Assembly (NCBI GenBank): GCA_902761145.1 | Contig: CACWJA010000002.1 | Span: forward strand, 151,342 to 215,341 | Length of the DNA: 64,000 bases | Reading direction: 5' to 3' | Source: an uncultured bacterium | GTDB lineage: Bacteria > Patescibacteriota > Saccharimonadia > Saccharimonadales > Saccharimonadaceae | Shown here: positions 25,873 through 34,738 of the stretch, in pieces | How the letters are laid out: every line of letters begins with the position of its first letter | Position numbering within the stretch: position 1 is the first letter of the stretch | Notes under the pieces: model-generated | What the model saw: the letters and a program-made list of their open reading frames with translations, nothing else | Databases searched by the model: none | What the model was told of the DNA's origin: nothing | Program-made: the position numbers and the translations under genes

Positions 25873-27129
25873 ATGATAGAGTCTCTCAAACAAAAACTGA
25901 CAAAACTCCCCGTACAGCCGGGGGTTTATTTTCATAAGAACTCTGATGGAGAGATAATATACGTAGGAAAAGCCGCGGTACTAAGGAACCGCGTTCGTCA
26001 ATACTTTCAAAACTCAAAGAAGGATACAAAAACAGCTGCTTTGGTAGCGGAAATCGCAGATACTGATTGGATAGTAGTAGACACCGAGATGGATGCGCTC
26101 TTCCTAGAGGCAGAAATGATAAAACGCTATATGCCAAAGTGGAATATTTTACTAAGGGACGATAAATCTGTAAGCTATGTGCGTATTAATATGAACGATG
26201 AAATCCCATATGTATCTTTTACGAGAAACCCCCTAGATGATAAAGCTACATATATAGGCCCATTTTATGGGAAAGTGGCAGTAGAGAAAGCTCTTAGGAT
26301 AATGCGAAAAATCTTCCCATATTACGTAAAGCCATATAACGGTAACAAAACTTTGGATACCGATCTCGGGCTTACGCCGGGAATAGAAGTAGACAAGTCC
26401 ACAGCAAAGGATTACAAGCGAAATTTACGCAAGCTGATCCGTTATTTAGAAGGCGACGGGAAGAAGATACTACATGATCTAGAAAACACCATGCATGATG
26501 AGGCCTTGAAGGGTAATTATGAGCTAGCAGCGGAAGCAAGAGATCAATTATTTGGACTAAGAGAGCTGAAGAAAAAGATCGTCTTTTCGGATAAGGAATT
26601 CCTGGACATATCTAGTGATCAAGCCTTGAAACAATTGCAAGATTCGTTAGGACTTGAAAAACCACCTCGCAGAATTGAGGGATATGATATTTCACATCAG
26701 TCTGGAGAGAATACCGTTGGAAGCATGGTGGTATTTATTAATGGCGCTGCGGTCAGAAGCGAATATCGCAAGTTTAAAATACACACAAGTAGAAATGACG
26801 ACCTTAAAAGTATGAAAGAAATACTAACCAGGAGGCTGAGACATAAAGATTGGGACTATCCAGACCTAATTATTCTTGACGGTGGAGCTACCCAGGTTGG
26901 GGCAGTATTGCCACTAGTAGAAGAATATAACATTCCCGTAATTGGCAGAGACAAGTCTGGTGATCACTCAAAATCGGCAAAGGTAAAAATAGTGACATCT
27001 ACCGGCAATACAATAGAGCTTTCGGGAAGTTCTCATATAGCCAGATTAATAGCACGAGTAGACGAAGAGTCGCATCGTTTTGCGATCACATATCATACTT
27101 TACTTAAGCGAAAGAGTATGCTAAAGTAG
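25873..27129 (+). CDS. uvrC: Excinuclease subunit UvrC, short form
   Basis: 418 residues against about 600 normally. The GIY-YIG nuclease (LPVQPGVYFHKNSDGEIIYVGKA type, residues 13-90), the UVR motif (NYELAAEARDQLFGLREL, about 217-234) and the RNase H-like second nuclease (EGYDISHQSGENTVGSMV, LIILDGGATQVGAV) are present. It ends soon after HRFAITYHTLLKRK, so the C-terminal tandem HhH DNA-binding domain is absent. The stop is clean and followed by secG, so this is not an obvious frameshift. uvrB is at 51.4 kb. Confidence 0.92.
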   Translation: MIESLKQKLTKLPVQPGVYFHKNSDGEIIYVGKAAVLRNRVRQYFQNSKKDTKTAALVAEIADTDWIVVDTEMDALFLEAEMIKRYMPKWNILLRDDKSVSYVRINMNDEIPYVSFTRNPLDDKATYIGPFYGKVAVEKALRIMRKIFPYYVKPYNGNKTLDTDLGLTPGIEVDKSTAKDYKRNLRKLIRYLEGDGKKILHDLENTMHDEALKGNYELAAEARDQLFGLRELKKKIVFSDKEFLDISSDQALKQLQDSLGLEKPPRRIEGYDISHQSGENTVGSMVVFINGAAVRSEYRKFKIHTSRNDDLKSMKEILTRRLRHKDWDYPDLIILDGGATQVGAVLPLVEEYNIPVIGRDKSGDHSKSAKVKIVTSTGNTIELSGSSHIARLIARVDEESHRFAITYHTLLKRKSMLK

Positions 27130-27147
27130 GTGTAGGAGTTATTGAAT

Positions 27148-27375
27148 ATGCAATTAGGAAGTTTTTTAGAAGTAGTTACTTTTGTGTCGGCGGTGTTGAC
27201 TATTTTGTTGATTTTGTTACAGCAGCGTGGCGCTTCGCTTGGGGCTGGCTTTGGTAGTTCTGGAGAGCTTTATACTACTCGTCGCGGATTGGAGAAATCC
27301 TTGTTTGTAGCAACGATAGTTTTTGCTGTGATATTTGTATTATCTATATTGGGGCTTTTGTTAATTCCGGCATAA
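27148..27375 (+). CDS. secG: Preprotein translocase subunit SecG
   Basis: 75 residues with two membrane segments and the conserved cytoplasmic loop QQRGASLGAGFGSSGELYTTRRGLEKSLF. Auxiliary part of SecYEG. TAGGAG at 27133-27138 suits ATG 27148 better than the in-frame TTG at 27142. Its stop is one base before the next gene. Confidence 0.92.
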   Translation: MQLGSFLEVVTFVSAVLTILLILLQQRGASLGAGFGSSGELYTTRRGLEKSLFVATIVFAVIFVLSILGLLLIPA

Positions 27376-27376
27376 T

Positions 27377-29113
27377 ATGAGTGATTCAATAAAAAAGCGT
27401 GGGCAAAGATTCTTGAGGAATGTTTTTCGTGTCACTTCACGAGCAAGTGAAGATAGTAAAGAACACATAAAAGACAATTTGATCGGACGCGTATCGCACA
27501 TCCATAGTATTCGACTCTTAATTCTAGAGTGGGGGCTGCTGGTGGCTGCATTGATATTGCTTGCTATTACACAATCTATGTGGTTTATAGAGTCCTACGC
27601 GGAAGATGTGTTTGCTAGTGGTGGTAATTACACAGAAGCTACTTTAGGGGAAGTTAATTCGCTAAATCCGCTGTTTGCTACCACAAATAGTGAACGTATA
27701 CTAAGTAAACTGTTGTTTGCAACTATTTCTGCGACAGATTACTCTGGACATCCAGGTATAGGTCTAGCCGAATCAATACTGCCAAGCGAAAATGGCAAGG
27801 TATGGACTATGCACTTAAGAGAGGGACTAAAGTGGTCCGATGGGCATCCAATAACAAATGAGGATGTGATATTTACACTTGATCTAATAAAGAGCCCCGC
27901 CGTAAATTCTGTATATGATTCTAGCATTTCAAATGTAGAAATAACAGAAAACGACAATGGAGACATAGTATTTTCTCTTCCAACAATTTATGCTGATTTT
28001 GTTTCTGCACTAAATATACCAGTAGTTCCAAAGCACGAGTTAGAAGACAGCGATCCTAGAAATTTGATTGAGGACACTTTTTCTAATGCTCCAATTACTT
28101 CTGGTGCTTTTAGCTTTAACGCACTACAATCCGTGCCTAGTAGCAACGAAAAGGTGTATTATTTGTCGGCAAATCCATATTATTATAAGGGTGAGCCCTT
28201 GCTGAGTAGTTTTGCTGTGCATACTTATAGTGATAAGGAGTCGATCATTGGAGCATTAAACAGCGGGACAGTAACGGCGACAGCAGAGCTGTCCGGAGCG
28301 GATAGTTCCAAGATAACAGCTGGGCAGTATCAGCAAAAAGATTCTAGCATTAGTTCTGGAGCATATATATTTTTCAATACTTCCAGCTCATCTTTAAAGA
28401 AATCTGAGTTTCGCGCGGCGATCCGCCAGGGTATAGATATCGAAAAAATTCGTGAAGCCGCACCTGATACTACAGATTTAGATTATCCACTTTTGGCATC
28501 CCAGATCGAGTTGACAGCTTACCCAGAGATCCCAGGCAAGGATGTAGAATCGGCAAAAACAAAAATATCTGAGTTATCCGGTGACGATTCCGTCGGCTTG
28601 GAGATTGCCACTGTTAATTCCAGGTATTTACCCGAAGTTGCAGATGCATTAAAAGCTGAACTAGAATCCTTGGGAGTACAAGCACACGTATCGATATATG
28701 AGGAAAACCAAGATTTTATTAATAACATCATTAGCAAGCGTAGCTATGACATATTGTTATACGAAATAGAGCTCGGTGCCGATCCAGACCTGCTGCCTTA
28801 TTACCACTCATCCCAGACATCTGGAGCAGGCCTGAATTTATCTAATTATCGCAATGCATTAGTGGATGATCTACTGTTGGGAGCAAGAGACACTCTAGAT
28901 GAGGCGCTGCGAGCTAAGAAGTATGAAGCATTCCTGGAATACTGGGTGAACGACGTTCCAGCCATTGGAATCTACCAGCCATCTCTTACTTATTATTATA
29001 ACCGCAATGTCCGAACGTTCAGTAATAACGTACGGTTAGTCACGCCGCTGGATAGATTTACTGATATAACAAGCTGGGCAACAGTAAAAGAGACCAAGAA
29101 TAAAACCCCGTAA
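27377..29113 (+). CDS. Peptide ABC transporter substrate-binding protein (SBP_bac_5)
   Basis: 578 residues. A cytoplasmic basic N-terminus and one membrane helix (about 50-70) precede a family 5 solute-binding domain: TLGEVNSLNPLFATTNSERILSKL-type start, WTMHLREGLKWSDGHPITNEDVIFTLDLI and a C-terminal YNRNVRTF segment. It is anchored by a helix rather than a lipobox. It binds oligopeptides outside the cell. No permease or ATPase genes are adjacent. It is cotranscribed with secG. Confidence 0.88.
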   Translation: MSDSIKKRGQRFLRNVFRVTSRASEDSKEHIKDNLIGRVSHIHSIRLLILEWGLLVAALILLAITQSMWFIESYAEDVFASGGNYTEATLGEVNSLNPLFATTNSERILSKLLFATISATDYSGHPGIGLAESILPSENGKVWTMHLREGLKWSDGHPITNEDVIFTLDLIKSPAVNSVYDSSISNVEITENDNGDIVFSLPTIYADFVSALNIPVVPKHELEDSDPRNLIEDTFSNAPITSGAFSFNALQSVPSSNEKVYYLSANPYYYKGEPLLSSFAVHTYSDKESIIGALNSGTVTATAELSGADSSKITAGQYQQKDSSISSGAYIFFNTSSSSLKKSEFRAAIRQGIDIEKIREAAPDTTDLDYPLLASQIELTAYPEIPGKDVESAKTKISELSGDDSVGLEIATVNSRYLPEVADALKAELESLGVQAHVSIYEENQDFINNIISKRSYDILLYEIELGADPDLLPYYHSSQTSGAGLNLSNYRNALVDDLLLGARDTLDEALRAKKYEAFLEYWVNDVPAIGIYQPSLTYYYNRNVRTFSNNVRLVTPLDRFTDITSWATVKETKNKTP

Positions 29114-29148
29114 TTGGTTAACATTATAAAATAAGCTTGACTTTTATA

Positions 29149-29268
29149 CTAATCTGTGATCTTCTCGATAATGGCTGGGCTTAAATTTTTAGTTTCAGAA
29201 GTTTTACCAATAGTTATCGCCAATTCGTTCTTTAATAGATTAGCTAGATTATATTTATTAAACCTCAC
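29149..29268 (-). pseudogene. AbiEii toxin N-terminal fragment
   Basis: A 39-residue frame starting with GTG inside the 3' end of the AbiEi-like gene. It reads NLANLLKNELA then LSPAIIEK, resembling the first residues of AbiEii nucleotidyltransferase toxins (typically followed by DYW and the GGT...DLD catalytic region). It stops directly after. The position and overlap are as expected for abiEi-abiEii. The rest of the toxin is missing. Confidence 0.5.
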
Positions 29269-29575
29269 AAATCTTCTTTATTACTTCGTAAATCCAATTC
29301 GTAGTAGGCTTTGCTTCGATTAGTAGCTTCTCTTTTTCTGCGGGCGAAGTTTTTTCGGCTAATTGGTTAATAATATCTTTCGAAATATGTTCAGGACCTA
29401 AAGCCTTGATAGCTTGAATGACAAGCATCGTTTTTCTCGACATGCCGTTTAATTCTCGGTCTACGCGATGGATAAAACTAATGGAACGATTGCCGACTTG
29501 ATAACTTTTTGTGTCGCCACTACTAAGATATTCCCACTTTGCCGGAACTTGCATAGAAAAACCGAGTAAACTCAT
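29258..29575 (-). pseudogene. AbiEi-like (DUF6088) antitoxin, C-terminal part
   Basis: 105 residues. LGFSMQVPAKWEYLSSGDTK, ELNGMSRKTMLVIQAIKALG and the helical end resemble the C-terminal half of DUF6088/AbiEi type IV antitoxins, with the N-terminal winged-helix DNA-binding part missing. An AAGGAG lies before the Met at 29575, so the short form may still be translated. An in-frame ATG at 29605 lacks such a site. With the fragment at 29149 it marks a decayed AbiE system. Confidence 0.55.
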
Positions 29576-29721
29576 ATTTTTCTCCTTAAATCCATTAAGC
29601 CACATGTCAGGAAAATTGGGTAGTTTTCATGACAAAATATCAACAAATACGCTACGAACTTTGATTATGAAAAACCTTGGGCCAAGAATAGCATGGTGTG
29701 GACGTAAATGCTAAATTATGG

Positions 29722-29727
29722 TATAAT
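29722..29727 (+). promoter_or_regulatory. -10 box of the nucleotidyltransferase gene
   Basis: TGGTATAAT. It lies downstream of an in-frame upstream ATG (29698), which is therefore not the start. Confidence 0.65.
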
Positions 29728-29766
29728 AAAAGAAGTACATTAACATGGCCGAAAGGGGGAAATTCT

Positions 29767-30951
29767 ATGATTAGACTATTGAAGCCGGCAATCGAGCGAA
29801 GATACGATGCCGCGGAAAACGGCATAGGAACACGGAAAAGGGCGGCTGAAGATATCTGCCGTTTCCTCGAAGCAAATCCGAGAGTCGCCTACGATATGCC
29901 ACTCGAACGCGAATGCTATTATAGCGCCTGCAAAAATCTGCTTAGGGATAGAGATTCTGAAAGAATCCTGTTATATCTCCCATTAAGATTTCTCGAAGAT
30001 GCTCCAGAAACGTTCAAGAAAGCATATCGCGATGCATGGTACAGGCTTCTCAACACAAGAGATGTACGTGAAAACTTCCATACCGGCGACTGCTTCGAAC
30101 TCGATGCTAGGCCGCGCGGCGGACTTGAGCGCGTAGTAAAATGCGTTCACCTCACGCCATGGTTGCTCAAGTATGGTTACATTAATGAGCGACAAATCCT
30201 GAGGATCCTGAGAGAAAATAGCGACGATGAAGTTTTGCTCCAAAGTTTTAAAGACACCTGGAAATACATTCGTGTGAATAAAATCCTGGGGAGTGAAGAT
30301 TTATACCAGCTTACTTCAAAAACAGCTCATTTGCCCGTCAGAAAGAAACCAGAACCGCTCTATGTTTCAAAAAAGCGATTAGAGTGGCTCAATGAGCGCA
30401 ACAAACCAGCAGAGCTTTTAACGCCCTCGGCTAAGCTTGAGGGACCGTTCTCAGATAATATACCAGCAATTGAGGCTCAGCTTGAAGAAATTGCGGCACG
30501 ACTAAAACCGTCAGAAATCGTATTGGTCGGTGGTTCGCAACTTAAAGGTTACGGGACTACAAACTCCGATTTGGATGTTTGGAGTTATAACAAACTACTA
30601 TCCAGTATTGCGTCCCAGCCCGGAAATCCGCATACTGTCCATATTTGTTTCAACACAATATGGCTTGGCGGGAAAGATGTAAACATAGAAGAATTGGAAC
30701 GTTTCTCTGACTTATTATCTGGTAATTATACCGAATATGCAAAAATCGCCACTAAACTCCACAGGCGCCAAGCAATTGAGCGCCTAGAGAGCGATTTGCT
30801 CCAATACAGACTGTTGCATAAAGGTTTCTCCAGGTTTACTGGCATAGACGAGTTTTATATTCCGCCGGAGATGGATGGTGATTGCCCGTTCTATGTCGAT
30901 GAATACCGTCGAATCGCAACCATGCTTTATGCAAAATACGTTTGGCTTTAA
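29767..30951 (+). CDS. Pol-beta-type nucleotidyltransferase with helical N-terminal domain
   Basis: 394 residues. The start at 29767 follows AAAGGGGG and lies downstream of the -10 box. The first about 230 residues are helical and charged and not recognised. Residues about 250-272 carry VLVGGSQLKGYGTTNSDLDV, the GGS...DLD signature of nucleotidyltransferases (minimal NTase/pol-beta fold). A helical end follows. Such domains transfer NMP groups to nucleic acids or proteins, often in toxin-antitoxin or defence settings. It is not AbiEii by motif spacing. It lies head to head with the AbiE remnant and is followed by a bidirectional terminator. Confidence 0.7.
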   Translation: MIRLLKPAIERRYDAAENGIGTRKRAAEDICRFLEANPRVAYDMPLERECYYSACKNLLRDRDSERILLYLPLRFLEDAPETFKKAYRDAWYRLLNTRDVRENFHTGDCFELDARPRGGLERVVKCVHLTPWLLKYGYINERQILRILRENSDDEVLLQSFKDTWKYIRVNKILGSEDLYQLTSKTAHLPVRKKPEPLYVSKKRLEWLNERNKPAELLTPSAKLEGPFSDNIPAIEAQLEEIAARLKPSEIVLVGGSQLKGYGTTNSDLDVWSYNKLLSSIASQPGNPHTVHICFNTIWLGGKDVNIEELERFSDLLSGNYTEYAKIATKLHRRQAIERLESDLLQYRLLHKGFSRFTGIDEFYIPPEMDGDCPFYVDEYRRIATMLYAKYVWL

Positions 30952-30957
30952 GGTCAT

Positions 30958-30990
30958 GAAAAAGGCCCCCGAAAAGGGGGCCTAATTTTA
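30958..30990. terminator. Bidirectional terminator
   Basis: GGCCCCC/GGGGGCC hairpin with loop GAAAA, flanked by A run and T-rich sequence. It serves the NTase gene (+) and the four-gene operon (-). Confidence 0.85.
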
Positions 30991-31006
30991 TAGGTGCGTT
31001 GATTTC

Positions 31007-32200
31007 TTACAGGACACGCTTGCCGGTCAGACCGGTCATGCCGGTGGCATCACCGCCGCCCAGCTCGTTCCAGTTGATCTGAGTACCCAGCTGCCACAGC
31101 GCAACGAAGTAGTTGACCTCCACATCGGAAGTAACCGTGTCGTGCTTGGCGAACGCCAGAACGTACTTGACCAGATTCTGCTCCAGACGGATGTAGTTGC
31201 TGGAAACGCTCGCGCCGATCTTCTTCAGCATCATCTCGCGGTTCTTCACGCCAATCATGGACGGCAGGCGGGTATCTTCCAGAGTATTGCGGATAACGTT
31301 CGCGTCGTAGGCCATAGCGGCCGCAACCTGAACGCCAGTACCACGGAAAATGCGGTTGATGGAATCGACCAGCGTGTCGCCGGCGTCATGCAACTGAGCC
31401 GTGTCGGGCGGAGTAATCATACTCATACCCGCGGCACCACCGCTGAAACCGCCGCCGATAGCCGCGATCAGCATAGAGGGGTCAGAGAAGCTTGCGCGCC
31501 AGGTCTGATACCAGCCGTCCAGCGTACGATAGCTTTCGGCGATTGCCGGCCACAGAGTGTTGCGGATACGACTCAGGAACTCCTTACGGCGTCCTTCCGT
31601 GATAAAAGTGCCGTCCAGACCATCAATCGCGGCGAAGATGTCGCCATAGGCACGACGCGTCAGAGACTTACGCAGAGCGTAGAAGGTCGGGTCGACCTGT
31701 TCTTCGGTCTCATCAGCATACTTCTCCATTTCCTTGGAGAGAGCGTCGGGAACATTGTAGAGTCCAGCACGGTCAGCCAGAGCCGCACGAATAGCGGCGA
31801 TGTAGGACGATTCGTCCACCTTTAAGATACCGCCGGTCTTCAGGGCATTCAGCCAGGATTCGTCGGTCGGGATGGACGGAAGCAGAGCCTCGAACTGGCT
31901 CTGAATCGCACGCGTTTCCGCGGCGGCCACAGCCGGAGCGGCGGCAGGCTTTGCAGCGGCCTTCAGCTCGCTCAAGAGCTTGCGGGCCTTTGCCAGCTTC
32001 ATGCCGGCGCCGGTCAGATCAGCAACTTCCAGAGAAGTCAGATCATCGATATCTTCAACGCCGAGATCATTCACGACTTTGTCGATCGTAGCTTCATCGG
32101 CGCCGTATTCGGCGAGCTTGGTGCGCACTTCGCTTGCGACAGGAGCCGCAGCAGGTTCGGTTTCAGCCTCGGGAACAACTTTCTTGATTTCTTCACTCAT
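31007..32200 (-). CDS. Unknown protein with N-terminal SAM/HhH-like helical domain (operon gene 4)
   Basis: 397 residues. An acidic start is followed by a small helical domain (about 25-80; LAEYGADEATIDKVVNDLG and LTGAGMKLAKARKLLSEL) resembling SAM/HhH-like modules, then an Ala/Pro linker and a long, mostly helical domain with a Gly-rich patch (IGGGFSGGAAGMSM). No catalytic signature is recognised. AAAGGAGG precedes the ATG. Base composition is clearly more GC-rich than core neighbours. Last gene of the operon with the PurA-like, vWA and kinase-like proteins; only 14 bases separate it from the PurA-like gene, so a joint function is likely. Confidence 0.75.
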   Translation of the reverse strand: MSEEIKKVVPEAETEPAAAPVASEVRTKLAEYGADEATIDKVVNDLGVEDIDDLTSLEVADLTGAGMKLAKARKLLSELKAAAKPAAAPAVAAAETRAIQSQFEALLPSIPTDESWLNALKTGGILKVDESSYIAAIRAALADRAGLYNVPDALSKEMEKYADETEEQVDPTFYALRKSLTRRAYGDIFAAIDGLDGTFITEGRRKEFLSRIRNTLWPAIAESYRTLDGWYQTWRASFSDPSMLIAAIGGGFSGGAAGMSMITPPDTAQLHDAGDTLVDSINRIFRGTGVQVAAAMAYDANVIRNTLEDTRLPSMIGVKNREMMLKKIGASVSSNYIRLEQNLVKYVLAFAKHDTVTSDVEVNYFVALWQLGTQINWNELGGGDATGMTGLTGKRVL

Positions 32201-32214
32201 GGGTTTTTCCTCCT

Positions 32215-33534
32215 TTAATTTTTATTCGAGCTGACTTTGTCTAGCTCGGTTGGCCCAATTGAGAGTAATTTAAGCGGAACTTTTAAGAACCCTTCGAGAG
32301 TATTACCGACGAATTCGAAAAGTTCCTGCTTATGGATAGGTTTCTTGATGGAATATTCAATTGTGTTAGGCTTAGCCTTCTTGAGAAAATCAACATACGA
32401 TTCATTGGTCGCTGGTGCATTTTTATAATTGACGCAAAGCGGCCAAATACGATCGCACGCCAAAATCTGGTCAAACCAGGTAAGGCAAAGCCCGTCAAAT
32501 GGAGTATCACTACTCATGTTAAGAGCATATCGCAAAAGATTCAAATCAAGTGCTCCGGCACGGATAATGCCTTGCCAGCGATTTTCATCCTTGTGACTGC
32601 CCGGGAGCATCCGTGCCGTGAACTCCGGATCATAAGTCGGCATTGGGCCGGCTCCATGACGGATTTCATAGGCACGATGGATGGCGTAATTGATTATTTC
32701 ACCGTCATACCCAGCTGCTCTCAACATCTCCATAGTGAACTTTGGGAGAGTTCTGATCGCGCTTACGTGGGGCTTTAACCCTGTCTCTGCGTCGGTCAGA
32801 ACTCCATGCGAACATTCGACGACAGCTACACCATCACCCTTTAGAACCTCGCTCAAGCTTTCTAAACGAAGCTTCTTGCCTACGTCTTCGAATAAATCGA
32901 GGCAATACGGCAGGAATCCGTCGTCATAAAGCAAATCAAGATTCTCGGCGATTAGCTCAGCGTCACCAGGTAAACCATCTTCTTGAGAGATTCTGGCATA
33001 CCTTTCTCTGTAATAATCGAGCTGTTTTTGGAGTTTAATGCGGACAACCTCACGGTTCCGAAGCTCAGAGGCCCGAATCGTTGCTTCTTTGCCCAAAGCA
33101 TTATGCATACGATAGGCTTGTCCAACACCAGTTCCAATCGTGCCGCGCGGATTATTCCTAAGCAGAAGCTCCTCAAGTTGAGAAGAAATCCGATGAAAAG
33201 GCGTAGCACAAATACAGGACGGGTCGACACTTAAAAGCGTGAATGGGTCATAGATTCCGAGCCGCTTTAAGGCTTCCGATTCGTTGCCGAGCCCAACTGG
33301 CGAAATTACCATTTGCTCGGAAAGAAAAGTTGGTACCCCCTCAAACGTTCCGCAACCCCATTGTGAGAAATTGAAGCTTTCTCCGTAGGAAGTGCGTACG
33401 CCATGAGAGCCTTGTGCGCCACCGCGCTTAATGATGACTGAAGCGTCAAAATTGCGCGAGAGTGCGTGTACTACGCCGCCCTTGCCTCCATCACCCGGAC
33501 CGAGGTCAGTAACGACATAAATTTTCTCAAGCAT
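32215..33534 (-). CDS. Divergent adenylosuccinate synthetase (PurA)-like enzyme
   Basis: 439 residues. The start at 33534 (MLEKIYVV) follows AGGAGG at 33541-33546; an upstream in-frame Met has no such site. The PurA fold is clear: GPGDGGKG (canonical GDEGKG; catalytic Asp kept, residue 15), GGAQGSHG (canonical GGNNAGHT; His 44 kept), RGTIGTGVGQAY, VECSHG in place of EGAQG, then GPMPT, RAGALDLNLLRYAL and DGLCLTWFDQI. PurA joins IMP and aspartate using GTP. Changes around the IMP/GTP contacts suggest another nucleotide or acceptor. Its place in a GC-richer accessory operon, away from pur genes, argues against a housekeeping role. The PurZ-type loss of the catalytic Asp is not seen. Confidence 0.8.
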   Translation of the reverse strand: MLEKIYVVTDLGPGDGGKGGVVHALSRNFDASVIIKRGGAQGSHGVRTSYGESFNFSQWGCGTFEGVPTFLSEQMVISPVGLGNESEALKRLGIYDPFTLLSVDPSCICATPFHRISSQLEELLLRNNPRGTIGTGVGQAYRMHNALGKEATIRASELRNREVVRIKLQKQLDYYRERYARISQEDGLPGDAELIAENLDLLYDDGFLPYCLDLFEDVGKKLRLESLSEVLKGDGVAVVECSHGVLTDAETGLKPHVSAIRTLPKFTMEMLRAAGYDGEIINYAIHRAYEIRHGAGPMPTYDPEFTARMLPGSHKDENRWQGIIRAGALDLNLLRYALNMSSDTPFDGLCLTWFDQILACDRIWPLCVNYKNAPATNESYVDFLKKAKPNTIEYSIKKPIHKQELFEFVGNTLEGFLKVPLKLLSIGPTELDKVSSNKN

Positions 33535-33601
33535 AACACACCTCCTAGAGTCTGTAAAAACCAAGTTGTTAACAGATCTTGATTGCTGGAGGAGCCGAAC
33601 G

Positions 33602-33625
33602 AAAAGAAAAACAAGTTTTTCTTTT
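33602..33625. terminator. AT-only hairpin between vWA and PurA-like genes
   Basis: Perfect 11-bp stem AAAAGAAAAAC/GTTTTTCTTTT. It could attenuate the operon between genes 2 and 3. Confidence 0.4.
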
Positions 33626-33649
33626 CTGAGGCGACGCTCAGCATTCTAC

Positions 33650-34735
33650 TTACAGATACTCAATACGATCCGGAGATTCCACGGACTCATCGTCACCAGA
33701 GGCTTCTCCCGGCTGAATCGGCCAGGTATCACCCTTATTGGCGAAGACGTCGCCCGCTTTGGGAACCGGATGCGGCAACGCATGACGAAGTTTCGCCTGC
33801 GCGCCGATGTCGATGCTGGAAAGCTGAGCAATCAGCTCAGGACTTGCATGGGCGCCACCCAGATGTTGCTTGAGGCCAGTAACGTCCATCGTCCCCTCGG
33901 TCAAACCGATGATGGCAGAAATGACTGCCGGCAGCTGACGCGTGGAATCGATCTTGATCACCGACTTTTCGCCGCAGAGATCACGCCAAAAATCAGCGGT
34001 GTCGTGTGATTTGACGACCAAGATAAACTGGTGCGACTTCTTCTTCAGCTCTTCGATCATCTTCTTCATCGTGGGAACTTTTCTCATGTTTTTCAGCTCG
34101 TTGTTAAAGACTTCCTTGCCGAAAATGCGCTTGATATCCTCAAGATTAAGCCGGTCGTGACAGATGGCGTCGGTTACGATGAAGTGATAGCCTTTAAGGC
34201 CGATACGATTGGTGTATGTGTCGGTCAGATAGGCACGAGCGAACATGGCGTACTGCGGGTCTTCCGGAAAATCTCCGCCGCCGCGCTGAGGCGCCATTTC
34301 CTTGAGGTAGTTCACGATCTTGGGCGCTTCCATCTCGAACTGCGGACGGCACATAACAAAATTGTCACAAACATCGCCGAAGATACCAAGACAAAGCTGC
34401 GGATCGTAACCCGGCAGAACTTTCGCCACGGCCTCATAGAGGTCGGGCAGAACTGCCATCTCTGTATCGACTTCGCCGCCCATAGAGCCGGTGGTGTCGC
34501 AACTGACCTCGATGTCCATCGGACAGCCGAGCGTAGCAATCCACTTCTTCTGATGAGGGTTCAGGCGAATCTTCGAAAACCGCATGGGGTTCACCGCGGG
34601 ATCGACGATCTCGCTGAGGTGTCCGGTGTCACGAGCGCGCTGTTCTGCCTTCTTGGTCACACCACTGTCATGCGTTACGCCATAATCACGGCGTGCTGTG
34701 CGGTAGCTTTCTACCGAAAAAGTTTCTCGTCCCAT
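33650..34735 (-). CDS. von Willebrand factor A domain protein (operon gene 2)
   Basis: 361 residues. The vWA domain spans about 72-290: MIDAS loop DTTGSMG at 80-86, GIFGDVCD at about 118-124, and GGGDFPEDP at 152-160, a signature shared by vWA proteins that work with kinases. The C-terminal region is Gly/Ser/Asp-rich. No signal peptide, so it is cytoplasmic. AAAGGAGG precedes the ATG. The gene starts four bases after the kinase-like gene ends, so they are coupled. GC content is higher than in core genes. vWA domains of this type are metal-dependent protein-binding adaptors; the partner is probably encoded in this operon. Confidence 0.85.
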   Translation of the reverse strand: MGRETFSVESYRTARRDYGVTHDSGVTKKAEQRARDTGHLSEIVDPAVNPMRFSKIRLNPHQKKWIATLGCPMDIEVSCDTTGSMGGEVDTEMAVLPDLYEAVAKVLPGYDPQLCLGIFGDVCDNFVMCRPQFEMEAPKIVNYLKEMAPQRGGGDFPEDPQYAMFARAYLTDTYTNRIGLKGYHFIVTDAICHDRLNLEDIKRIFGKEVFNNELKNMRKVPTMKKMIEELKKKSHQFILVVKSHDTADFWRDLCGEKSVIKIDSTRQLPAVISAIIGLTEGTMDVTGLKQHLGGAHASPELIAQLSSIDIGAQAKLRHALPHPVPKAGDVFANKGDTWPIQPGEASGDDESVESPDRIEYL

Positions 34736-34738
34736 CTT

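Noticed and set aside
29767..30951. AbiEii toxin
   Set aside because: The GGS...DLD spacing and the large N-terminal domain differ from AbiEii; the AbiEii-like fragment is on the other strand at 29149-29268.
32215..33534. Housekeeping purA
   Set aside because: Active-site motifs are changed (GDGGKG, VECSHG), composition is foreign and the neighbours are not purine genes; not excluded without the rest of the genome.
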